DNA of 64,000 bases from Aurantiochytrium sp. KH105 (GCA_003116975.1 BGKB01000050.1:186001-250000); one strand, 5' to 3'; positions 10,316 to 23,500 are shown, counted from the stretch's first letter. A program made the numbers and translations. Notes: generated by a model not told the origin, from the sequence alone.

Positions 10316-12068
10316 TCTCTCGCGGACGTGCGCTCGCGGGGCGTCGGAGCCCGCCGCTGCCCCTGAGCCTGGACGCTGCCTCTCCTCCGCCTGTCGCCGA
10401 CGAGGACCCCGGCCGCCGGCCGGCCCTGGGCGGTGTGCGTGCGAGACCGAGGTCCGCGAGAGCGCAGAGAAGCTGCTTCCCTCTTCGGGTTCGCCCTCCC
10501 GGAAGGGGTCGAGTCGACGAGGCTTGCTCGCCAGGTCGCTGGCACGAGCGACTAGTGGCTGCCACAGCCACCAGCAGGTGCAGGTGCAGGTGCAGCGAGT
10601 CTTGCTGGAAGACGCGAACGATGCGATGGCCCGGACGCACGTCCGGTCGCGCGCTCGTACGTCTCCGGTTGATCGATCCTTCACGCCCTCGCAGGTCTTA
10701 GACACCTCGCAAGCAGGCGACAAACTTTGCAGCACAGAAATGTGCTGCAGCCGCCAAAGTCGCAGCCGAGCAGGCAGCAGTCGCCAAGCCGCAGAGCAGA
10801 GCAGGTTCTGTCTGTTCTTTTCTTCCTCGCTTGCCTGCTTTCGCGCAAAGTTTGGAAGCTGGCCGCTCCTCGTTGCACTTTTGCTTCCTCCCTGCGAGGG
10901 CCGGCATGCACGCGGACAAGTGAGCCAGCCTCGGTCTGCCAGCCAGCCGCCGGAGGCTGCGCCCGGAGCTGCGGCTGGGGCTGGAGCGAGTTGTGCTTTC
11001 GCTTCTTTCACGTTGGAGAGTAACAAATTGTTGTGCGCAAAGGCTTTTGATAACAAAGCAGAACATCGAAAGCAGAGCTGCCACTCTGCACGGGCTGCAC
11101 CACTGGCCAGCAGGCAGTGCAAGCTAGCTAGCTAGCTGCAGACAGGGCGACTCCAGCCTCCGAGAGAATGTGAGGAGACTCACCAAGAGGAGCGCGCTGC
11201 ACTCTGAGCGAGGCGTGGATGATGAGAATCTTCTTCTTCTTCTTCTTCTTCTTCAAATCTCCGACAGTGTGCAGCCAGAGGGAAAACTTGAACGCAAGTC
11301 GAATCGCAGGCCTGCCGGCCGCGAGAACCTCACGTCGCCACCCACCCACCCACCCACCCACCACAAAAGAATCTCAAGACCATGCCAAGACAAGTAAAAC
11401 ATCGCAAGTATCGCAAGTAAATGCTTCGTGAAACAGGATTCGCGTCGTCTCGCTGACGCCTCGTCAGCAATCCCGTGCAGCCACCTGGGCTGCGCCATCC
11501 ATCTCAGTGACCTCGTGCGGCAGCCGTTGCGCGCCGTTCCGCTCAAGGTGAAATCTTCTTGGTGCGTCGCGGCGTCCCTGCCCATTGGGCCGCGTCGCCA
11601 GGGCTCGCAGCCGGCTTCGCGTGCCACACAGTGGAAGCCCTTCTCTGTGCTGCTGGTGAGAAATCACCCTCCGCAGCCGCGCGAGGCGTCGATTCCACGT
11701 CGCTCGGCCCGCTCGATCTGCGAGCACGGAGAGATAGATCTCCGGTTCGAGTTCGCACGGCTGCGGCCGTTTAGACGTGTAAACAAAGCACGATGGCGAG
11801 TGCAGCACCCACGCACGGGCGAGAGGGAGCTAGCGAGCTAGCTAGCGTGTGTTGGCTGCAAAACAGACCAGCACGCAAACAAATGGCGACCTGCTTGACA
11901 CAGGCAATAGCCGCGGTGGCTGACTGACCGCTCGCTCGGCCGACCAGCTGCAGCCAGCCAGGGCCGGCCGGTGACCCACCGGTCGTGTCGGAGGAAACTC
12001 ATTCGCCTCAGAGTCCAGCGTGTGACGGATGTGCGCCATCTTGGTTCTCAGAATGAAGCTTGAGGGTC

Positions 12069-12176
12069 GGTCGGTCGATCGGTCGGTTCATCGATCGATC
12101 GATCAATAGATCAATCAAAGGTGTGATTGATCGATCACAGTCGGGTCGATCGATCGATTGATTGATCAAAACGGAT
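12069..12176. repeat. GATC/CGAT-rich cluster B
   Basis: Strings such as ggtcggtcgatcggtcgg, catcgatcgatcgatcaa and gtcgatcgatcgattgatt, much like cluster A 4 kb away. A small third block (gcgatcgatcgatcgatcaa) lies at 53108-53135. Confidence 0.8.
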
Positions 12177-15100
12177 CAATACCGTCGTCGCCGCGCGGCC
12201 CGCTACTTGGCGCGGAGGGAGTATATTCCATCGAAGTCCGTCTTGCGACGCGTAACGCGATACCGTCTCCGTTTCGAGTGGGCCAGCGAGTCGAGGTCAA
12301 GTGCGGTCCAGGCCCACCCAAGTCGAATGACACGATAAATGGGCAAGACCCGAATCAGTCAAGCCCGCCACCCGGCCGATCGCTTCGAAGACCGCCGTCA
12401 AGTTGACGTTCTCCACCTTTCTCCGCTTCCTTTGCTTTGCTTGCTTGCTTGCTTTCTTGCTTGCTTGATCTTTTCCCGCCTGGCCACAGGCAGCCATCGT
12501 GGCCCTCCAGTTGGCGACGTGAATCCAAGTATTCATGGACGAGTATACGTGCGTGCATGGCCGGCCGCGGCCCTCCATCGCTTTGTTCCCTTCCGTCCAC
12601 TCGGACCTGCACGTGCCCAACTCGAAGCGGCCAAAGCGAGCCCGAGTTGAGAGAAGCCAATGCCTTGCTGGAGAACGCAGGGCCCACTCGCCCATCTGCC
12701 GCCGGCGGGAGACCGCGCGGCGGGCGGCGTGCACGCAGCGGCGGCAGGGCGACCGGCGTCCTGGCCTCCGGCTCCGCTCGGCAGCCTGGCCATGGCCAGC
12801 GAGCGAACACCTTGGTGTGGCGTGGCGTGGTGGGCGCAGAGGACTTGAGCGATGCGGGATGAGCCATGCGCAACATTATGATGATGCAAGTGCGCGAGGT
12901 GAGGCCAACGCGCGCCTACTCGCTGGACGCGCATCCCGGGCGCTCCCTGCACCCACCTCGCGGACCAGGTGGCTGCGCGCGAGACGCGTCGTCGCTGGCC
13001 ATGGTGGGTGGGTGGGTGGGTGGGTGTGGCTGGCCGCCGGCTCGCCGGTTGGATGCCCAAGATAAGATCAAAACCAAGAACAAGGTGGATGTTCTAGATG
13101 CGCTGCGCTGCGCAAAGCGCGATTCCGCTTCGCAAAGTCGACAGACATGACTGTCGGTCGAGAAAAGGAACGACGAGGAGGCGCTCCACTGTCTGCTGCA
13201 GCTGCTGCTGCTATATGCTGATGCTTGCTGCTCCGGCGACGGGCCAGACAGACCTGGCCATGGCAGGAGGAGAGAATGGAAATAAGTGGCGTCCGTCCGT
13301 CCGCCGGCGCCCCTGGCCGATCTGGACTTTCCGCGGCGCCAAGCTGACTAGCCAGCTAGCAGCCATCAGCCAGCGGCAGAGTTTCATTTCAGAGCGCACG
13401 CACGCTCTCCGCCAAAGCACGAGGTGCACTTTCATTACCCGCTCCACGACAGACCAACGCGTCGCTTCGTTCATTCCCAAGCGAGCGTGCGCTGCGGCAT
13501 CCGCCACCCGCCAACTTTTGCTGTCACTGTGGCCTCGGCAGGCTATGTGCAGCCAGGGGGTGGTTTCGCCGAGCAAGATATCGACCACTGCGACCATGAG
13601 ACCTGCCGTGGTCGACGTCAAGCAGCGCCCCCGCTTTACCTCATCGACGTGCGAGCGATATACCATGCCAACAGAATGACCGCGGCGTCGCAGTGACAGA
13701 GGGAAACGGACTCGTTGTCTCCGTCGCCCTCAACGTCGCCCTCGATACCGCGAACTCCAGACCGACAGACTGAAAACGTGAGACGGGAGGAGGAGGAGGG
13801 CCCATCCGTCCCCGCGTCCCCGACTCTGCGTCCCTGTGCTGCGTCCCCTCGACCGACTCGTCCTCGACCGCGCGAACGTTGCTGTAGCGCCGCGGGCATA
13901 AGGTATGTTTGCTCCTTTTGGACTCGGAGCGGCGGCCTTCCTCGGCCTGCTCCTCGATCGCTCCACCCACCATGGCCACGCACCCATGGAATGAAAAAAA
14001 GGACCGACGGCGAGACGCACCTGAGGTAAAACTGTGGTACGGTGGAAAGGCCAAGGAAATGTCCTTGGGATGCTCTTGCGTTCGCGAAAACTTGCTCCTT
14101 GGCTCTTAGCAGCGTCGCCTGCCCTGCCTGCAGCTGCTAATGATCGCGCCGTCTTGCTCAGTCAGCAGCCAGAGCTGACAGATCAAGCCGGAGGTGGTCG
14201 CTGCTGCTGCTGCTGCAGCTGCTGCTACTGCTACTGCTGCTGCTGCTACTGCTTGACTTGAGGCGGAAGTTGTCGCGGCGACGAGATTTTTGGAGCAATC
14301 GTACCAGCTCAGCGGCCGAGCGATCGAGCGCCGGCCTGATATACCATTCAAAGGCCGAATTCCTTGCGGAATTTCTCGTGCAGTACGGTCAAGTCGGTTT
14401 GTGCGTCGTGTCGCGTGACCTGCTCTGTACGCCCCGTGCCTACTGGCCAGTGGCCAGTTCCTTTCTTTCAGAGCATCAGTCGATGAGAACGGCACGGCCA
14501 GCGAGACAGGCGGTCTGCCTGGGAGCCACCCCCGCCGCCGGCGTCACATGTCTATCGCCTCGGTGGTCGCTGCAGGCCTTGGTGGCTCGTTCACCGAACG
14601 GACCGAATTGGCGAGGGAAGAACCACAGAAGAAGGCGCAGTTTCTGCCGCCTTCGCCGCCAGCGTTAGCCAGAAACTCGCCGTCAAGCACGCACGCACGC
14701 TGCAGCTGTCGCTGACGCTGCCATGTCGCTGTCTTGTCGCTGTCGCTAACGCTGTCATGTCGCTGTCGCCTGTTTGGAGGAAGAAGGGGGCCGGCGAACG
14801 AAGAACAAGGCCAATTCCGGCGCAATAAGATTCTACACTCACGAATGCTGCATACCACAAGTCTTGACGCAAATATGCTTGCAAGGCTGGCGTAGGCCCG
14901 ATCGCCCCCCCCCGATGCCCGACCGCCCCCCCCCCGATGCAGGCTGGCTGTCTAAAAAGTGGCGCGCCGCGGCGCCGCGGCGTCGAGCCAGAAGCCAGAA
15001 ACCAGAAACCAGAAACCAACCAGCCCATCCTCTCTGCAGCCATCGAGCCCGGCACCACGCCGCCCTTCCGCGGCAGAGAGGACGCATGCTGGGCGTAGTC

Positions 15101-15720
15101 GACCTTTGTTGAAAGAAAAAAAGTTCGTCGGCGCGAGAAGGAGGAGGGTAGAAGGAGGAAATGCGGTTTCCACATGGACTGTCAATCGCTGTCGCCGCTG
15201 CGCTGCGTGCGCTCCTCACGTCCGAGGTTCCGCACCAGCCACCCGTGGCACGGCATCGCTGTCACTGCCGCTACCGCTGCGGATCTCGATCTCACTGTCC
15301 ATTTCGGCCTATCCAGCTACGAAGATCACTCCGCATGCCACTCGGCTCCGGCCCCGAGCACAGCACTACGAATGCAGCACGCTGACGCACGTACGCGACG
15401 CACCGCAGGACGCAGAGCCGCGAGCTCGCACTCCCGCGGCTCCGTCCAGCACGCCTGCACTGGCCCGGCACGGCGGGAGGCGCGGCGCCCTTTTAGCTCG
15501 GAGGCGGAGGCGGCGGCGCCTTTCGTACGCCCCCGGCCCTCCGCGCGCCTTCCGCACCCCTCCGCGCCCACGGCCTTCGTGTTTTGCGCTCGCTGTGGGG
15601 ACGCACGCGAATTCGCCCCCGCCTTTCGTCTCCACAGCGAGTACCACATTGTGAACCACAGTGGGGGTGACTCTAGCATAGTGGCCGCGGAGGTCCGATT
15701 GACAGTGAAAGGAAATGTCG

Positions 15721-15746
15721 AAAAAAATAAAATCCTTTATTTTTTT
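15721..15746. other. Perfect A/T hairpin in an AT-rich island
   Basis: An 11-base left arm (seven A, then taaa) and its exact complement are separated by a four-base loop (atcc). It sits in a locally AT-rich stretch (15700-15860) with a TATA-like cttataaaaagg near 15812, upstream of the gene starting at 16184. It may be a promoter-region element or a transposon relic. Confidence 0.7.
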
Positions 15747-16183
15747 TCTTTCTTTCTGGTCATTTTTCTCGGGAGAACGATTTTTTTTTCTCCAAGATGA
15801 GGACGAGAAAAAAGGCTTATAAAAAGGAGAAAAGGTCTAAAAAAGGCTTCAATGGAAAATCAGAAAAAGAGGTCCGACTTTACGAAAAATAGTGGGGTAA
15901 TTGGGCTTGTGCTTTGCTGTGTAGCTTTGCTCGTTTGTTCACGCGCTCTGCGCGCTCTCGCTAAGATGCTGACAATCTGCCTCTCCGCTGTTCGAAACGC
16001 TCAACCAGAACTTGGACTTCGTCCTCCACTGCTCAAGCCATCCCGAGCACAAAGGTGGTGAATTACTTGTCATTTGCCAAGTTGCCGAGTTGTGCACATC
16101 ATCATTGCTTTTCGCTCTTTGCAAAAAAAAAAAATATGCAAAGCTGAGCGCTTTGTTTCGACTCGCTCGCTTGGCCGCTCAAG

Positions 16184-19100
16184 ATGAGCGACGCGCGTAC
16201 GGGCGCCGGCACGGGCGCCACCGCTGGTGCTTCCGCAGGCAAGAAGGCCCAAAAGCTAGGTACGTTAGCGCTCCAACGCAAACGAGCAACATGCAAGACA
16301 GACCAAACGCCAAAAAATGTGCTCTTGCATCTTCGCCGCCGCGACAACTTGCACGCTCGAGGGCCAGGCTGCTTGGAACGGAGACACCGCGAGCGTCTAT
16401 CGCGATGCATTCTTCATCATCTGATATCAAACCTTCTTCACCTCTCCCTCCGGAGGCGGAAGCGCACCGACTTGCTACATTGAACGAAAACCGCCGTACT
16501 GAGGTTGACTTTACTGACATCATCGCGAACGCCATGCACAGGAAACGGATGGTACGCCGCATATAGTGCCAAGCATGGACGTCTCTACTACTTTAACACG
16601 GCTACCAAGCAACGCCAGTGGACCGAGCCCGACGAGGTCAAAATCAAATTTCCACCTCGAAAGCAGGACGACGCCCAGACTTCGTCCCCATCGTCTGCGG
16701 AGAAAGGCGCCAACGCCAAAAACACCACCTCGCCGCACTCTGCAGGATCTCACACATCCGGAAACTCAGCCAGGTCAACCTCACCCGGGCGCAATTGGAC
16801 CAAGCATTGGGATGAAAAGCGAAAACGTCACTACTACTTTAACAAGCGCACAGGGCAAAGCTCTTGGGAAAACCCTGAGCTCATTCGCGCACACAACAAC
16901 GACATACGCGCCCAAATCTTCGACAATATCGACGCAAATCCGGCGCCTCCTCCAACTACCCCTTCGCCCACATCCACGCCCAAAGAGGCTCATCCCACGT
17001 CTCGATCCTCATCGCCTGCTCCTTCCCAGGATGCTTCCCGAGCCGCCACAAGGCAACGCCCCCCACTCATCGATACCGCTCGAAGAAGTAACGGGCATAA
17101 CGCCACCACGCAAGCAAACGACCACCAAGATGACAGTCGAGAGCCTGGCGAGGATGACTTTCGTTCCCCGGCAAATACCCCTCCAGGAGCAGCGGTCTCG
17201 GGTCCTGGTGGCGCCAGCAAGCATCAGCAGAGTCTCGAGGAGACCGTTCACCAGGTGACCATCACATCCCGAACTACGACAAGGACAACCACTGGATCGA
17301 CTGATGCAGAGCACGATCGCAAGGAGACCCAAGAACGTTCCGAATCGCCTCATCCTGATGACGCCGACCTTCGTGGCGCCGTTGCTCGTGCCCTCATCTC
17401 GCGCGACAGCTCGAGGTCTTTCCGCGCCACAAGTGACGATAGTGGATACTATGCGGTCGAAAGCGAAGTCGAAGATGCGAACGACGTTCGGGAAGATGCG
17501 CGGGCGGTTCACACTGACAACGAAGAGAACACTGATGATGATGAAATCGTTGAACAGGCCGGCCATTCGCAAGATGAAGAGTCACATCTTTCCCACAGGG
17601 ATGGAAAGGCTGGCAGCTCAGATGTAGAGACTGAATCCAGTTCATCTGCCCACGGCAGTAGCCGACAAGCCGCACAATCTGTCGATGGAAGTTCCGCAAG
17701 TGAAAACGAAATATCTCATCACAACCACGAGCAGGACCAGACACCCGGCGAAGCGAGCAGATCCGCTCGGCAAGACAGCGTCGATGACTCTCAAGTCCAA
17801 GACAGCGAGCTTGAATCCGACTCGGACTTGCACCAATCTAGCGCTGCAAGCGAAGTCAGCGTCTTGCAAGACATTCGTGACCCGCGTCGTTCGAGCCACG
17901 AAAGCGGCAAACGTCATCTCCGTGCTGACGATCTCTTGAGCGATTCAGAGGATGAAAATTCGTCGCCTCCTGATCATCGAGATGCAAGCGGCTCCACTGG
18001 AGAAGATCTCGCGCCAGTCTATGCAGGAAGATCAGCCAGCACCGACGATGCCAAAGAAATCGCCGAGGTGGCGAAAGAAGGAGAAGTGCAAGGTAACGAT
18101 GATGACGACGTCTCCAACAACGACACGCCAAGTGAGCAATCTGAAGTCGACCTCGATCAAGATGGTGAGAGGTCGGCAGTCGACCTCGATCAAGTTGGTG
18201 GGCGCTCGGAAGTCGGCCTCGATAAAGATGGTGAGCACTCGGAAGCCGACCTCGATCAAGACAGCGAACAAAGTGAGCACTCCGAAATCGATGATGAACG
18301 AACCTCTGATGATGCGCATCATGCAGATGATGATGATAATGATGCCCATAGTGATGATGCTGATGCGCATGGTGACAGCGATGCACATAGTAATGATGAG
18401 GATGCCCAAAGTGAGGAGTCTCTACTCAATGACAACCTTATTAAGGATGCACAAATGGGGCACTCTGATGATGACGATAGCGGAGCGTCTCACTCTTCCG
18501 AAAACGAGCAAATGTCAGAGGCTCTGAGTCCTCGCGCAAGTATCGACGCCATCTCACGTCGGAGAATGGGCAGCGAAGTCGGCATGTATAACGAGGACCA
18601 TGTTGCCGGCAATGAGAGCGAAGAAGGCGACGAAGCGGACGAAGACGCCGACGAGACCGAGAATGAGGACACGCAAGATATTGACCTTGCCCAGGGCGGC
18701 AGCGACAAGGAGGATGTTGAAGATGCTAAGACCACGGAAGCAAATCGAGACGACTCCGCTGAAGCCAGCAGCAAGAGTGATTCTGGTGAAAAAGCGAGAA
18801 ACACAACCGGTAATTCAACGAAGGATTTGCAAATCAATCCTAGCTCAGCATCGCAATCGTTTTCGACAAAAAAGGAGCGGCCTCCGCTTCCTCCACGGTC
18901 CCCACGTTCCGGAGATTCTTCGGAGCAAAAAGAATCCGCGCCTCTCGCATCCGATGTAGCTCGACCTCCATCGCCGCCGCGCCCTGCTTCTCCCGGAAAA
19001 CCCACCGCTTCTTCTTCTTCTTCTTCTTCTTCTTCTTCTTCTTCTTCGACAGCGACCCAAGAAGAGCCTCGCGCGCAAGCCCCTCCACCTCCTGCGGGAC

Positions 19101-20113
19101 CTCCGCCTACACGTCCGCAGCGTCCAGCATTTCTTCGATCCGCATCCGCTCCGGTAGCTGGCGACGTCCACCAGGCAAGTCCGTTCGTCACTGCGCCACG
19201 AAAACTTGGGTCATCCATTTTGAGCCGGATTAATCGCTTGCAAGAGCAGCACAACAACTCGCGACAAAAGAACCGGGAGAGGCGCAAAAGCCTCATTATG
19301 CTTGAAGGAGCAGAGCTGGCAGCAGAGTCGAGTGATGAAGAGGATGCCAAAGATGCTCCGCAAAAGCAAGGCTCCGATGACTGTGACGCAAAAGACACTG
19401 CAAGCAACAGCAGCCAGGCAGCCTTGAGTTCGGACGAGAAAGACGATGCGCAACCTGATGATAATCGCTCCATCTCGGTTGCCACTGTTACCAACGAGGA
19501 GGATCTTGAAGTTACAGCCGAGGCACGTATGCGGTCAACCTCGCTGTCTTTCCGCCACACTGTCCACCGTTTCTCGACATCTCTTGAAGAGCGAAACGAC
19601 AATCACAACAAGGACACCGATGCGGCTTCCCACTCGAGTGGGGGATGGTCCGCGGATGAAGGCGATGCAGACAATCAAGACGCGCAAGATGATGCTGCTA
19701 TGCGTCGCCCAAACAACGAGGTCGCAAATATCAAAGACCAAGCAAGCAGAAAGGGCAATGGCGCACCGAACGCCTTGCACGTCGACACAGGTAAAGATGG
19801 CGCGAATGAAGGTGACGAAGCGAGCTCGAGCTTTTCTCCCTCTTTTCGCATGGACAAAAATGGAGAGCTGCTTGTTTCTCTCTACGAGAACGAGGATGAC
19901 AAGTCTGCCCAGTGGCTCTCTTTGGAAAGCGACGAGTGCAAGGCGCTTGCAGACGAACAGGACGCGGCTTTTGACGATGAGTTCACCAGCATGCTCGAGT
20001 TCCGCGAGCCTGAAAAGGCTTGGATCAAGGATTTGGAGGACCAGGATTGCTACCTCGACCTCGTCGAGTCGCTTATAGAAAAGACGATCAAAGAATCAAA
20101 CGCTGACTCATAG
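16184..20113 (+). CDS. Tandem-WW-domain, acidic disordered protein (two exons: 16184-16259 and 16542-20113)
   Basis: Exon 1 starts at ATG 16184 (MSDARTGAGTGATAG) and ends in phase 1 at an AG|GTACGT donor; exon 2 begins after an acceptor CACAG at 16541 and restores the frame exactly into the first WW domain, giving 1215 residues. WW1 spans about 28-58 (GNGWYAAYSAKHGRLYYFN...QWTEP). WW2 spans about 110-137 (W111, HYYFN, W134, NP). WW domains bind proline-rich peptides. The rest is largely disordered: Glu/Asp/Ser-rich with four degenerate copies of DLDQDGERSEV near 560-605, a poly-Ser run near residue 850, and proline-rich SH3-type sites (ERPPLPPRSPRSG, RPPSPPRPASPG, PPPPAGPPPTRPQRP). An acidic C-terminal segment (WIKDLEDQDCYLDLVESLIEKT) may fold. 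It probably acts as a scaffold; partners are unknown. Confidence 0.88.
16260..16541 (+). other. Spliceosomal intron (282 bases) in the tandem-WW gene
   Basis: Donor G|GTACGT at 16260 and acceptor cacag ending at 16541. Removing it joins MSDAR...KAQKL to GNGWYAAYS without a frame change and completes the WW domain. In-frame reading through the intron reaches a stop, so splicing is needed. Confidence 0.8.
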
Positions 20114-20570
20114 CAAGACACTTAAGCCATTCCAATATCCGTGCCGCTGTCTCTTTTCTCTTGTCTTGACATCATCTGATGATTGCTCGACCTGTGGCGC
20201 ACAAGAGCTTTTCAAGTGCAAAAGCTCAACGAGGATTTTCTTGCCAGATCTGTACGAATTTTACCTACCGATGAAAGCAGACAATGGACTCCGACAATTG
20301 AGCATTCTTCTTCTTCTTCAACTACTACTTTCTTTCTTTTTCGACACGAATACAGGCCCGAGGTAGAGATCTTGATTGTTCATCAGCTTCAGGAAAATTA
20401 TGCTCAGAAAGGCTGATCGTGCGGTGCACGCTCGAGGAGCTCGAAGCAAAAAGCATGCTTGACTAAAAGCAAAGCAGACGATTCGTTGGGCTTGCTTTGT
20501 ACTTGTGCAAAAGAACAAAAAAAGGTAAATATGATAATAAGGATTGTTAATGTTCATGATCCCGGCTCGT
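20114..20570. other. Convergent intergenic spacer
   Basis: Spacer between two genes meeting tail to tail. It is comparatively AT-rich with ttcttcttcttc and tttctttctttttc tracts, fitting two 3' untranslated regions. No gene supported. Confidence 0.6.
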
Positions 20571-23500
20571 TCAAGAGGCCTTTGGTCTGCAGAAAAGCAC
20601 TCCCCAGAACGATGGCAATCCCGACGGAGAAGCTTCTCCACCATGCACGCTAGGTGACGTGGGAAAATCCGAAGCACGCGGATTCGCGTGAGCGCGCGTT
20701 GAAAGCCCGCGACCCTTGGCGGATTGTGCACAAGCATTCGCGCGCGGTTTCAAGTCTTTGGTCAAATACGCGCGTAGCGGGACCTTGCGGATGCACGCGG
20801 CAGAAGAAGCACCATGTCGATCGAGCCAGGTATGATAAAAGTTTCGGGCGAGCTCGATAAAGACATCGAGGGCAACCAGGGACTCTGTCTCGTCGACGCG
20901 TGTTGCAGCAATGTGTAAGGGGGTGCGGAGATCGTAGTCTTGGGACTCGAGAATCTTGTTAATGGAGCCGCTTGCAAAGGCGAGCTCCAAAAGACGTCGC
21001 ACGACGCGGGTCGAGTGGAATTGCGCTGCGAGATGTAGCACGGACTGCGCCGATGCATTCGTGGCCTCGAGAGGGTCGTGGGTGGTTGGACTGCCCTTTG
21101 CCGGCTGGGTCCTTGAAGATGCACCCATGTCCGGTGTCGAGCGATGTTTCTTGGACGTGAAGGAGGGCGAGTCGGAGTCAAAGGTCCGTAGCGATCGCCG
21201 CAACGTGCGCGCAAAGGCTCTATTCAGGGCATCAATGATTTGCAATACTTCGGGCTCGTGAATGACCGCATAGTCGTCCGTCTCCTCGGGACAGTCATCA
21301 GGTGTGCAGAGATTGAGTACGGCGTGCAAAGGGTACTCGAGAGATTTGCCATTACGCATGGTAGCACAATGTGGGTCATGACGCAAGAAAACGCGGACCG
21401 CACTGAGCTGAAGCGTTGCGCAAGCCAAATGGATTGGGTACTCTCCCGTGATCTCATTGCAGCGATAGAGTGCTTCTGGAGAGGCTTGGAGAATTGACTC
21501 GAGCACACAGAGGTCGGGCTGCGGCCGGCGGAGCTCGGCATGCAAGACATAGTCGCCTTCAAAGCAGTCGAGACGGCGATTCTGAATCTTGGCGCAAGCC
21601 GCCCGTGGATTGTGCTGCACAAGCAACTCGATGATCCGTCTACGCGCGGCGCCATGCAGCTCATTGTCCACAAGGCGGAGGTCCGTCTCGTCAAACAAGA
21701 GATGCAATGCCGGCGTGCTCGGTGTACCCGACGAAAGGTTGGCGTCCTGCGAAGAGATGCCAGAGTCCATACGCCCCAGAGACACCTCATCGTCTTTGGA
21801 CGTGTGTATCGTGGGGTCATCGCTCGAAGTAAAAGTATGGGAGTCGCCTGGGGGCACAGTGGCATCCCCAAGCAGATCAATGCAGTCGCGCACGGCGTCT
21901 ACATCGAGCGCGACCACAGCACGCGCAAGCTGGGCAAAGTGCTGGGCGAGCGACGCATCGGAGGCGACACGCGGTCGGCGTGACCAGTTGCGGGAATGAT
22001 AATGGCTGCCGCTTCGTGGCTTTGAAAAGGAAGAATAAAGGTTTGCGTGGCCTTGGTCGAGGTCTAGACCCAGATCCAGACTGATGTCCATATCGACATC
22101 TGCATCAAAGTTCAAGTGCATGAACTGCTGATTCACCATGTGTCTGTGCTGTCGTTGCTGCATAGGAGAGGCAAAGTGGTCCATATGGAGCGAGTCAGCG
22201 CGTTCATGACGCCGTGCGCCGTCCAAAGGCGAATGATGCAGACCGGGCGAAAAGGAGAGCGATGCAGAGGCCGTCGAGGGCAGCGTCATTTTGGACGGCG
22301 TGAGAGCCGCAGGCAAACGAAGACGAAAGCTTTGATGCTTGAAGAGCTCTTGGCGACCGTCTTCTTGTCGTGGGTGGGAAGAGAGTGTCTGACTGTGCTG
22401 CTTCTGCTTTTGCTGCTTTTGCTGTTCTTGCTCTCGCGCTAACACCTGTTGCTTCAACTTCTGTTTTTGGAAAAGCTCCAGTGAGGCGGCTGAAGTTACG
22501 GAGGAGAGCAGCACGTCAATGCTGTCCTGACTAGCTTGCGAGAGCATGGCCATATTGCCCTTGACGCCGCCCGCCCCAGCAGCCACAAAGGCGCCCCGCG
22601 CCCCAGGTCCGCAAGTGTCGGAAGACTGGCTGTAGTGCAAGCCGCAGAACTCGCAGAGCGCGTCGACCCACTTTTCGCGTTCGTGGGGATTGTCGGCAGC
22701 AAGACGCACCATGGGCTGGCCTCGCCGGATGATGCTAAGCCGAAATCGCTTGTGACGGCGATTGCCGGACTTTTCAACAATGGAGTCCCGCGTGAGATCG
22801 ATTTTGCCGTCGGGCCCTTGCGCGCGCGCTTCCTGCTCCGTTTTCGACTGGCGAAAAAAGATGAGATGACCGCCTTCAAAGTACATAAAGTAGCGCGGCT
22901 TCCAGATCATTCGAACATGATACCAGAGCCAGCCCGCAGTCTTGAGTGCGCCAAGCGTCTCGGTGCCGCTCCGCGCTCTGCTCTTGGGTGCGCCCGAAGC
23001 AGGCGACGGGGCAGCATCGGGCCTTGGCGGCGATTTCGCAACCGCTGCTACTTCGGTACAGACGTTTGGAGACTCGTCATGACCGTCCACGGAGCGACGT
23101 CTCAGGGCAATTTCTTGAATCTGAAGCTGCCCCGACTCGTTCAAGGTTTGGCCCATGCTACCGTGCTCGATGGTGGAGCAAGTTGGTGGGCTCGGGCGCT
23201 CGTCGTGCGCGTGGTCTTCGTCAGCTACGAAAATGTCTACACACGTGGTCCCGGCCAGCGTACCACTGGCCAGGTCGTAGACTTTTACGGACTCTTGACG
23301 GTGCCCGCGTTGCGTGCGATCGAGACGAACAGACTTGGTCCCTTGCAAGCGATTGTCCAAAGCAACATCTACGTCAACTTTGATGGTTCCGTCACCGGCG
23401 TCGTCGCCGGCGTCGTCGTCGTCGTCGTCGTCGTCGTCTGTATAGACTACGCAGCCCGCTCCAGGCGGGTCGCGTTTGGTCTCGTCGCTGGCACTCGCGG

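Larger units (their letters stand above)
5984..16183. other. 10.2 kb divergent intergenic region, low complexity, no supported gene
   Basis: This gap separates divergently transcribed genes. Many open frames occur on both strands because stop codons are rare in GC-rich DNA, but their translations are Arg/Ala/Ser/Pro-rich or simple-repeat readings without domain motifs. The DNA holds numerous microsatellites (listed separately), GATC/CGAT clusters, two adjacent C-runs near 14905-14933, seven-base repeats (ccagaaa) near 14991-15018, and imperfect repeats of cgctgtc near 14708-14768. The last 450 bases (15700-16180) are markedly AT-rich and probably carry the promoter and leader of the gene starting at 16184. 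I cannot exclude a small or heavily spliced gene or an RNA gene inside. Confidence 0.6.

Noticed and set aside
11680..11770. A ggttcgagttc string resembling a tRNA T-loop
   Set aside because: The flanking five-base stems do not pair and no acceptor or anticodon arm can be laid out.
13211..13666. A 151-residue minus-strand frame beginning with ATG
   Set aside because: Composition is mixed enough to consider, but no motif or leader supports it and the opposite strand is equally open.
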